This document shows positions 57,692-64,000 of a DNA stretch of 64,000 nt, one piece after another (position 1 is the stretch's first letter; every line of letters begins with the position of its first letter). The position numbers and the translations under genes are program-made. The notes beneath the pieces were generated by a model that made no database searches, was not told where the DNA came from, and saw only the letters and a program-made list of their open reading frames with translations. Location of the stretch: contig CABIZD010000004.1 of the NCBI GenBank assembly GCA_902363125.1, positions 115,475 to 179,474 on the forward strand, read 5' to 3'. Source of the DNA: Coriobacteriaceae bacterium (lineage in GTDB: Bacteria > Actinomycetota > Coriobacteriia > Coriobacteriales > Coriobacteriaceae).

Positions 57692-58576
57692 CTATTTCAG
57701 CTCATCGATATCGATATGTTCGATGCTCTTGAGCGGCTGACCAAAGATAAAGCTGCCCGCCACCGCAAACTCGGCAATGTTATCGGCCGTCGTGGCAAAA
57801 CGATGCTGCGGCTCGGCGGCGTCGCCCGCCAGCTGCTCGCGGCGCGTGAGGATATCGGTCAGCTCGCGTGTGGTCTCCTCGGCGGAGCTCACGACGCGCA
57901 CCCCAGGCCCCAGCGCATGGCGGATAGGTCCCACCAACAGCGGGAAATGCGTACAGCCGAGCACCACGGTATCGATACCGTGGTCGCGCAGCGGCTCAAC
58001 CGTGGCACCCACCAGCGCACGCACGGCAGGCGTATCGAAGATATCCTCGTTCTCAAGCCACTGTTCCTGCAGATGTGCACCCGAGGCAAGCTCGTGTTCG
58101 ACAACCTCGACAAAGCTCGAGGCAGGACAGCCGTATACATCGACGCCGGCATCTAGATCCTGAATGGCGCGCGTGTAGGCGCCCGAGCGAATGGTGAGGT
58201 TGGTGGCGAGCACGCCCACGCGACGCGAGCGGGTGCTGTTGATTGCTGCACGGGCACCCGGCGCGATCACACCGATGACGGGAACGTCGAGCACCTGCTG
58301 GGCCAGACGCAAGGCCGCAGCGGTCGCCGTGTTGCAGGCGATGACCATAATCTTGACGTCGTGCTTCGAAAGCCAACGACCCGCCTGCAACGCAAACGAG
58401 CGCACCTCATCCTCGGTACGCGTGCCGTAGGGACAGCGCTTGGTGTCGCCAAAGTAGTAGACGGACTCGTGCGGCAGCACCGTCGCGATGGCGCGCGCAA
58501 CCGTCAGACCGCCCAAACCAGAATCGAACACGCCAATCGGGCGCGTGTCGCCTGCCGAATTCTCGATATCGGACAT
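57692..58576 (-). CDS. murI: Glutamate racemase
   Basis: Makes D-glutamate for peptidoglycan, 294 aa. Catalytic cysteines are in VIACNTATAAA and VLGCTHFPLL; the N-terminal IGVFDSGLGGLTVAR is diagnostic. ATG follows GGTGAGGTA. It fits functionally with murE 1 kb further on. Confidence 0.96.
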   Translation of the reverse strand: MSDIENSAGDTRPIGVFDSGLGGLTVARAIATVLPHESVYYFGDTKRCPYGTRTEDEVRSFALQAGRWLSKHDVKIMVIACNTATAAALRLAQQVLDVPVIGVIAPGARAAINSTRSRRVGVLATNLTIRSGAYTRAIQDLDAGVDVYGCPASSFVEVVEHELASGAHLQEQWLENEDIFDTPAVRALVGATVEPLRDHGIDTVVLGCTHFPLLVGPIRHALGPGVRVVSSAEETTRELTDILTRREQLAGDAAEPQHRFATTADNIAEFAVAGSFIFGQPLKSIEHIDIDELK

Positions 58577-58627
58577 TACCTCACCAGTCTCTCTCGAAAA
58601 GACATGTCCAAGTGCGGCGGCGGCGCG

Positions 58628-59539
58628 CTACGAACGCGCCGCGACCAGCAGCTCTGCCGTCGCCGCCCAACCGTCGACAATTTTGCCACGCGTAACGAAA
58701 GCGTTCTCGCAAGCAGCCAGGAACTCGGGCGCGCCGGCGCTCGTCAGGCCATTCTCGACCAGGCAGAACGTGCCCACGTGATCGGCCATGTAGAAGTCGG
58801 ACTCGGAATCGCCGAGCGCGAGCGTCTCCTCGCGCTCGATCCCTAGGTGCTCGCAGAAGCGCGCAATGGCGACGCCTTTGTTGAGGCCCGCGGGGTTGAT
58901 GTTGAATGCGCGACCGTCCTCGACGCGATCGAGCTCGAGCGTCGTCGGCTTGGACAGGTGAGTCAGATGGCCGTTGCAAGCCCAGATCAGACCGCAGCCG
59001 GCCTCGTCCAGGATGGCCTGGACCTCATCGTCGGGCACATCGCCGCGCATACCGACGGTGACCTCACGGTATTTGTAGCCGGTCGACATGTCGTTGTGGT
59101 ACTCGATCTTGTGCGGCCAGCGGGCAAGGATCTTCTCGCACACGCCGGTCTGTTCGATCACCTGGTGCGGAGTAAGGCCGCAGGCGGGGTCGTAAGGCAT
59201 GTCACCGGTCAGATACTCCCAATCGTTGGCTTTGAGGTCGTACATGACCAGGCCGCCCATCTCACCAATGTAGGAGTTGAGGCCGAGCACGCGCGCGTCC
59301 TCGTGGATCATGGTACGGTTGCGGCCCGAGGTGGGAACCACCTGAATACCAGCGCGAGCGAGCGCCACGACGGCCTCGACGAGTTTGGTCGAGGGGTTAC
59401 CGTCGTTGTCGCGCAGCACGCACGAGCCGGGTGCGAGCATCGTGGCATCCAGGTCGGTAAAGACGTACTTGACCTTGGCCAAGCGCTCGCGCATCTCGCC
59501 CGAAAGCTCGGCAACAGTCGGCAGGGTGTTGTGGGACAT
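58628..59539 (-). CDS. HAD-superfamily phosphatase, Cof/IIB type
   Basis: Predicted sugar-phosphate phosphatase of 303 aa. Motif I is VFTDLDATML (catalytic DxD), motif II PTSGRNR, and motif IV ALGDSESDFYMAD, with a IIB cap between. The start at 59539 (MSHNTLPT) has GGAGTAACC ahead; an earlier ATG does not. It sits between murE and murI but nothing ties it to the wall; Cof-type enzymes act on many sugar and cofactor phosphates. Confidence 0.88.
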   Translation of the reverse strand: MSHNTLPTVAELSGEMRERLAKVKYVFTDLDATMLAPGSCVLRDNDGNPSTKLVEAVVALARAGIQVVPTSGRNRTMIHEDARVLGLNSYIGEMGGLVMYDLKANDWEYLTGDMPYDPACGLTPHQVIEQTGVCEKILARWPHKIEYHNDMSTGYKYREVTVGMRGDVPDDEVQAILDEAGCGLIWACNGHLTHLSKPTTLELDRVEDGRAFNINPAGLNKGVAIARFCEHLGIEREETLALGDSESDFYMADHVGTFCLVENGLTSAGAPEFLAACENAFVTRGKIVDGWAATAELLVAARS

Positions 59540-59646
59540 GGTTACTCCGTTTACATAGAAGGGTTTGGACTTGGACGGCATGTTTTGATTGAGGGAACAC
59601 GCTTATGGCGACAGCGCACTCAGAGCGCCGCCGCCATCATGGTTCA

Positions 59647-61209
59647 TTAGTCAAACTGGGTAACATCGATCAGGCGATTGGCCAGCGAAAGGTCGCTCTC
59701 GATGGGCACGAACTCGTCGCCCACGTGCATGAGTTCCTCGTCACCCTTTGCCAGCAGCAAGACAATGGTGGGAGCATCGGGGTTGATGTACTCCTCGCGC
59801 GCCGCCTTGAACGCCGCATGCACAGCGGCTTCGCGATCGAGGATGATCTTGTTCGGCGTATCGTCGGGAACATGCTCGGCAAGCTCGCGACAGACCTTCA
59901 TCGGGTCCTCGTGAGCCGGGTCCTCATTGGCAAAGATCATCAGGTCGGAATATGGTGCGGCCTCGCGCGGAAGCTGCTCGCGGCGCTCCTGCGCCTTGCC
60001 GCCGGCAGCGCCAAACAGCGCAATGACGGGGCTGGCGGGAAACGCGCGCTTCACCGACGAGAAAAGCGAACGGAACGAAAGCTGGTTGTGCGCATAGTCG
60101 ACGACGCAGATCACGCGGCCGTCCTTCGACTCCACGACCTCCATACGGCCCGGCACACGCAGTTTGGAGAGGCCCTTCTTGATAGCATCGATACCGATGC
60201 CGATCTCGCGCGCAGCGGCGATAGCGACCAGCGCGTTCTCCACGTTAAAGTCTCCCGCGATACCCAACAGGACCTTCTCCCCCGCCTCGGACTCGTCGGC
60301 ACACAGGCCATGCAAGTTGAACTCGATGCTAAAGCCGACCATGCGTACGTCGCTCGCCCACAGGCTTGCCTCGGGATGCTCGACGCCAACGGTCACCAAG
60401 CGCTCGGCCGTCGACGCTGCCTCCAGCACACGGTCGACCTCTTCGGTGCCCAGATTCACCACGGCGGTCTTTGCCTGGTCAAAGATCCTGAGTTTGCTCT
60501 CAAAATAATCCTCAAACGTGGGGTGTTCGATCGGCGAGATGTGGTCGCGGCCGATGTTGAGGAAGCACGCCACGTCAAACGGCAGATTCTCGACGCGTTG
60601 GTACTTGAGCGCCTGGCTCGAGACCTCCATGACCATGGACTGGCGACCGGACGTGCGACAGTTGGCGATATGGCGCCAGACCTCGGGAGCCTCGGGCGTG
60701 GTGTTGGTGCTCTCGTAGCACTCGATACCATCGTCGGTACTCACCGAGCCGATCATGCCGCAGGACTCGCCCGCCGCCTTGATGATGGACTGGAGCATAA
60801 AAGCGGCCGTGGTCTTTCCCTTGGTGCCGGTGATGCCCACGATCTTGACGTCGCGGTCGGGACGGTCGTAGACCTCCGGCGGCAACAAGGCCATGGCCGT
60901 GCGAACGCTGTCCACGACCAGCATCGCAGCACCGCTCTCCTGCGCCAGCGGCTCCAGAGACTCGACCAGCGACTCCTCGCACACAAATGCGACGGCACCC
61001 GCATCGAGCGCCATGCGCAAAAACGCGGGCTTAAAGGCAGCACCTTTGCAGAAGAACACGTCACCTGCCGAGACCGCGCGCGAATCAAACGAGCAGCCGG
61101 TCACGGCACGCTCGTCAACCTGCTCCGATGCGCGCAGCTCGCCGCACACATCGAGAAGCTTGGCAAGCGCATCGACCGTGGTCACGATCGCGGAATCCGA
61201 ATGGTGCAT
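59647..61209 (-). CDS. murE: UDP-N-acetylmuramyl-tripeptide synthetase
   Basis: Adds the third amino acid to the peptidoglycan stem, 520 aa. The Mur-ligase ATP loop is GITGTKGKTT, followed by TNTTPEAPEVWRH (substrate loop), HISPIEHPTFEDY and the C-terminal domain. The specificity motif, DNPR in diaminopimelate-adding enzymes, here reads EDPAHEDP (about 427-434), closer to the DNPANDDP type of lysine-adding MurE. So the third residue is probably L-Lys or L-Orn, not meso-DAP. It is a single murE gene with no other mur genes beside it except murI. Confidence 0.93.
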   Translation of the reverse strand: MHHSDSAIVTTVDALAKLLDVCGELRASEQVDERAVTGCSFDSRAVSAGDVFFCKGAAFKPAFLRMALDAGAVAFVCEESLVESLEPLAQESGAAMLVVDSVRTAMALLPPEVYDRPDRDVKIVGITGTKGKTTAAFMLQSIIKAAGESCGMIGSVSTDDGIECYESTNTTPEAPEVWRHIANCRTSGRQSMVMEVSSQALKYQRVENLPFDVACFLNIGRDHISPIEHPTFEDYFESKLRIFDQAKTAVVNLGTEEVDRVLEAASTAERLVTVGVEHPEASLWASDVRMVGFSIEFNLHGLCADESEAGEKVLLGIAGDFNVENALVAIAAAREIGIGIDAIKKGLSKLRVPGRMEVVESKDGRVICVVDYAHNQLSFRSLFSSVKRAFPASPVIALFGAAGGKAQERREQLPREAAPYSDLMIFANEDPAHEDPMKVCRELAEHVPDDTPNKIILDREAAVHAAFKAAREEYINPDAPTIVLLLAKGDEELMHVGDEFVPIESDLSLANRLIDVTQFD

Positions 61210-61269
61210 CTTTCACCTTTCTCAGCCATTTGGCAGGGACGGTTTTTATAGTAACTGAAACGCACCCAC

Positions 61270-61297
61270 GCAAAAACGGCTCCCGGAGGAGCCGTTA
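61270..61297 (-). terminator. asnB terminator
   Basis: AACGGCTCC pairs with GGAGCCGTT around TCCG/CGG, followed on the minus strand by TTTTGCG. Confidence 0.85.
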
Positions 61298-61321
61298 CGC
61301 GCAGGCGTTCGTAAGCCGAGG

Positions 61322-63202
61322 CTAGGCAGCCTGAACAGCGGGCTGGTCCTCGTCGATAAAGAAGCGCTTGTACCACACCAGGAACACGAGCGGCGTATAG
61401 ATCTTGCGCTGGAAATCGCCCTTGCCCGCAAAGTGCAGATCGAGCAGGTGCATGAGCTCGTCGGTATCGAAGAACTCGCTTGCCCACGGCGCGGTGAAGT
61501 ACTCCTTGACATAGTCGTACCACTTTTGCTCGCGCAGCCAGTAGACAATCGGCACCGGGAAGCCCACCTTGGGACGGGTGGCCCACTCATCGGGCAGCGA
61601 CTTGTTGGCAGCGTGGCGGAGTACCTGTTTGTTGCCGTTCTCGTTGATGCGGTAGCGGTCGGGAATGTGCTCGGCGAACTCCATGACTTTGCGGTCCAGG
61701 AAGGGCACGCGCAGCTCCAGTGAGTGTGCCATGCACATCTTGTCGGCCTTGAGCAGAATGTCGCCCGGGAGCCACATGTTCATGTCCAGGTACTGCTTCT
61801 TGACCAGCTCGGGCTGACCCTTCACGCGCGCATAGATGGGAGCGGCAAGTTCGAAGGCGCCATCGCCGGTGTTGTACTCGGGCTTGAGCACGCCGTCGAC
61901 CTCGCGCTCCGGCCATACCAGAGCCTGTCCCAGGAACGACTTCTCGGGGATCTCGGCACCCTTGACCAGGAAGTTATGTCCCTTGAAGTACGGCATATGC
62001 AGCGCCAGGTTACCGAGCGCGCGACGGATGGGCAGCGGAACCATCTTTTTGTACTTACGCACCGGGACCGTATCCTCGTAGTAGGCGTAGCCGCCAAAGA
62101 GTTCGTCGGCGCCTTCGCCCGAAAGCACGACGGTAACGTCCTTGCGGGCCATCTCGGCCAAGAACCACAGCGGCACGGAAGACAGGTTGGACTGCGGCTC
62201 GTCCATGTGATACTGGATGTCCTCGAGCGCACCGAAGAACTCGTCGGCGGTGATCATCTTGCGAACGTTCTCGACGCCGAGCTTATCGGAAAGCTCCTTG
62301 GCGTAGTTGGTCTCGTTGAAGTTCTTGTAGTCAAAGCCCACCGAGAAGGTCTTGTCGGGCATGAGGCAAGCGGCAATATAGCTGGAGTCGACGCCGCCGG
62401 AGAGGAACGACGCGACCTTGACGTCGGCGATGCGATGGGCCTCGACACTCTCGTGCACGACCTCGTCCAGCTCGTCGACGTACTCCTCGAACGGCTTCTC
62501 GACGGCAGAGTAATCGCAATCCCAGTAGCGCTCGATGTTCATCTTGCCGGTCGGGATATCGACGGTAAAGTAGTGCGCCGGCGGCAGCTTGTAGACACCC
62601 TCGAAGAAGGTCTCCTCGGTTGCCGAATACTGCAGCGTCATGTACGGACGCAGGGCCTTTTTGTTGACAGCCTTGTGGAAGTGCGGGTAGTCCAGGAAGC
62701 TCTTGATCTCGGAGCCAAAGAGCACGCCCGGAGCGCCGTCGCCCGCATCGGCCATGGGATAGTAGTAAAGCGGCTTGATGCCAAAGATGTCGCGGGCGCC
62801 AAAAAGCTTGTTCTTCTTTTTGTCCCAGATGACGAAGGCGTACATACCGCGCAGGCGATCGAGGACGGCCTCGCCCCACTCCTCGTAGCCGTGCAGGAGG
62901 CTCTCGGTGTCGGCGCCGCAATGGAACTTGTAGCCCTTGGCTTCGAGCTCGGAACGGAGTTCTTGGAAGTTGTAGATCTCGCCGTTAAAGACGATAACGA
63001 CGCTACCGTCCTCGTTGGCCATAGGTTGGGCGCCAGCCTCGGTCAGGTCGAGGATCGACAGGCGGCGGAAGCCGAGGGCAACGCGGCCGTCGATAAACTG
63101 ACCGCCCATGTCGGGACCGCGATGGACGATGCGGTCCATCATCTTGGTGAGCACCTCGGATTGGTTATCCGTCCCACCGACAAAACCGACAAAACCGCAC
63201 AT
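61322..63202 (-). CDS. asnB: Asparagine synthetase (glutamine-hydrolysing)
   Basis: Converts aspartate to asparagine with ATP and glutamine, 626 aa. Cys2 directly after the start Met is the glutaminase nucleophile (MCGFVGFVGG), followed by the class II amidotransferase domain (RGPDMGGQF, FNGEIYNF) and the synthetase domain with the pyrophosphate loop SFLSGGVDSSY and VLSGEGADELFGGY. RBS AGAGGGGATAG. It supplies asparagine for AsnRS. Confidence 0.97.
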   Translation of the reverse strand: MCGFVGFVGGTDNQSEVLTKMMDRIVHRGPDMGGQFIDGRVALGFRRLSILDLTEAGAQPMANEDGSVVIVFNGEIYNFQELRSELEAKGYKFHCGADTESLLHGYEEWGEAVLDRLRGMYAFVIWDKKKNKLFGARDIFGIKPLYYYPMADAGDGAPGVLFGSEIKSFLDYPHFHKAVNKKALRPYMTLQYSATEETFFEGVYKLPPAHYFTVDIPTGKMNIERYWDCDYSAVEKPFEEYVDELDEVVHESVEAHRIADVKVASFLSGGVDSSYIAACLMPDKTFSVGFDYKNFNETNYAKELSDKLGVENVRKMITADEFFGALEDIQYHMDEPQSNLSSVPLWFLAEMARKDVTVVLSGEGADELFGGYAYYEDTVPVRKYKKMVPLPIRRALGNLALHMPYFKGHNFLVKGAEIPEKSFLGQALVWPEREVDGVLKPEYNTGDGAFELAAPIYARVKGQPELVKKQYLDMNMWLPGDILLKADKMCMAHSLELRVPFLDRKVMEFAEHIPDRYRINENGNKQVLRHAANKSLPDEWATRPKVGFPVPIVYWLREQKWYDYVKEYFTAPWASEFFDTDELMHLLDLHFAGKGDFQRKIYTPLVFLVWYKRFFIDEDQPAVQAA

Positions 63203-63253
63203 ATACTATCCCCTCTGCTGTTGCTGGGCATCAAATCGAATCAGTAGCTTTTG

Positions 63254-63259
63254 AGTATA
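63254..63259 (-). promoter_or_regulatory. asnB promoter -10
   Basis: TATACT on the minus strand, 52 bp before the asnB start; -35 not clear. Confidence 0.5.
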
Positions 63260-63371
63260 CCCGAGGGCGTAAAGAGGGGCGGAATGTTCAGGCAATCTCA
63301 ACTGAATCAGCTCCGCTGTGACACGCGCGAGTTACCTTTAATGGATATGAGGTGAATGAGGCGATTGTTTT

Positions 63372-63379
63372 GCTATACT
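63372..63379 (+). promoter_or_regulatory. tRNA-Val promoter, extended -10
   Basis: TGCTATACT at 63371-63379 lies 11 bp before the tRNA; no -35 of good quality. Confidence 0.55.
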
Positions 63380-63389
63380 CTCTCCGCAC

Positions 63390-63465
63390 GGGCGATTGGC
63401 ACAACGGTTAGCGCAGGTGCTTTACACGCACAAGGCTGGGGGTTCGAATCCCTCATCGCCCACCA
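63390..63465 (+). tRNA. trnV: tRNA-Val (anticodon TAC)
   Basis: Acceptor GGGCGAT/ATCGCCC, anticodon loop TTTACAC, encoded CCA. Its last 18 bases and one downstream base recur at 63636-63654. Confidence 0.95.
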
Positions 63466-63476
63466 CTGATTTGATA

Positions 63477-63506
63477 GGCTCCCAGCAATGGGAGCCTTTC
63501 TTTTTT
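63477..63506 (+). terminator. tRNA-Val terminator
   Basis: GGCTCCCA pairs with TGGGAGCC around GCAA, then TTTCTTTTTT. Confidence 0.92.
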
Positions 63507-63662
63507 GGGCCCAGTGCATGGGATTCGAACCCGACAGGGTGCGGAGCTGAGGAAACGCGCAAGCGTTTTCCAGCGCAGCACGCGAGGAGCGGAGCGACGA
63601 AGCGGGACGCGGGCGGCGCCAGCCGCACGCGGACATCCCTCATCGCCCACCACAGAATTGGA

Positions 63663-63689
63663 AACGGTCCTCACAAGGGGACCGTTTTT
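63663..63689 (+). terminator. Second terminator behind the duplicated tRNA end
   Basis: AACGGTCC pairs with GGACCGTT around TCACAAGG, then TTTG; same place in the duplicated unit as the first terminator but a different sequence. Confidence 0.75.
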
Positions 63690-63944
63690 GCTTGCGCCCG
63701 GTGCATGGGATTCGAACCCGCCAGCACGTCTGTCACAAAGGCCGTGGCCAAATAATGGCAAAAATGAGTACTGCTACTTTGTTTGCAACATATAAAAAGA
63801 TAGTATTTGCTTAAGTTACGCAGCATATGTCCATTATTAGGACTAACAGTTGGATCAAAATCGTGCATTCATCGCCATTTCGAGATCGCGCGCGCGAGCG
63901 TGGTGTAAGAAGGCGCATCGCCTGCTGCCGTCGCCAGCCGAATC

Positions 63945-64000
63945 TTACTCCTTCCTGAGGCCGTAGGTCTCGGTTATCTCCGCGACGATCCGGGCGGCCC
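63945..64000 (-). CDS. C-terminal end of an unknown gene (partial)
   Basis: A minus-strand frame enters from the right edge and ends at a TAA at 63945-63947. Only about 17 residues are visible (AARIVAEITETYGLRKE), too few to name. The stretch 63760-63880 next to it is AT-richer than the rest and shows no gene. Confidence 0.35.
   Translation of the reverse strand, partial: AARIVAEITETYGLRKE

Larger units (their letters stand above)
63448..63720 (+). repeat. Tandem duplication of the tRNA-Val 3' end region
   Basis: ATCCCTCATCGCCCACCAC occurs at 63448-63466 (tRNA end) and 63636-63654; each is followed by a terminator and then by GTGCATGGGATTCGAACCCG (63514-63533 and 63701-63720). The two units are 187-188 bp apart. 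The second lacks the rest of the tRNA. This looks like the scar of an element that used the tRNA end as attachment site. The 479-bp gap after the tRNA has no gene. Confidence 0.75.

Noticed and set aside
63373..63795. Several short frames around tRNA-Val with MGFEP or DSNP-like text
   Set aside because: These are well-known false genes made by translating tRNA ends and their duplicated copies.

Overview
The window looks like a chromosomal segment of a Collinsella-type actinobacterium (Coriobacteriia, a gut anaerobe). This is an inference from the moderately high GC, the gene content and the familiar look of the proteins; no 16S rRNA gene is present. Most DNA is housekeeping on the minus strand, with accessory genes and repeat-rich gaps between the blocks.

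Layout. 0-4 kb: start of an MFS transporter, a FeoA-FeoB iron transporter, a small hypothetical protein and an alpha/beta hydrolase, all minus. 4.2-14.3 kb, plus strand: a lone PTS EIIA(Glc)-like protein, asnS, a WYL-type regulator, a three-gene ABC importer (lipoprotein, permease, ATPase), a small MscS channel, and a ParB-like/BMP fusion overlapping a metallophosphoesterase. 14.5-16.2 kb: an ECF sigma factor overlapping a DUF4179-type anti-sigma protein. 16.2-18 kb: hairpin repeats and a decayed leucine operon (leuA fused by deletion to leuB) that keeps its leader peptide and attenuator. 18-22.6 kb: rplA, rplK, nusG, secE, tRNA-Trp, rpmG, then tuf and tRNA-Met/Thr/Tyr. 22.9-26.8 kb: RpiR regulator, GH1 phospho-beta-glucosidase and PTS EIIBC. 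27-29 kb: tRNA-Thr and a single-gene HTH-HipA-like kinase under a large inverted repeat. 29-34.5 kb: disA-ispD-ispF-cysS-rlmB-yacP. 34.6-40 kb: Mn riboswitch and mntP, a hipBA-type pair, pepD and a RelB/PIN toxin-antitoxin pair. 40-48 kb: clpC, then a giant CoA-dehydratase activase with its TetR regulator. 48-63 kb: DUF2798 protein, ThrE-like exporter, lysS-greA, tatA, tRNA-Pro, veg-ispE, dtd-rdgB-rph-murI, a HAD phosphatase, murE and asnB. 63.4-64 kb: tRNA-Val with a duplicated 3' end and a gene running off the edge.

How it fits together. The minus-strand core (clpC ... disA-ispD-ispF-cysS-rlmB-yacP ... rpmG-secE-nusG-rplK-rplA) has the order known from Bacillus, but it is broken open by accessory inserts: PTS sugar uptake, three toxin-antitoxin-like loci, mntP and tRNAs. 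The accessory loci carry clear palindromic operators of their own.

The most unusual feature is a pair of intergenic arrays (16401-16535 and 27055-27189). In each, a 15-bp sequence recurs four times at exactly 40-bp steps in alternating orientation, with non-conserved 25-bp spacers. Three further families of dispersed hairpin repeats sit mostly just after stop codons.
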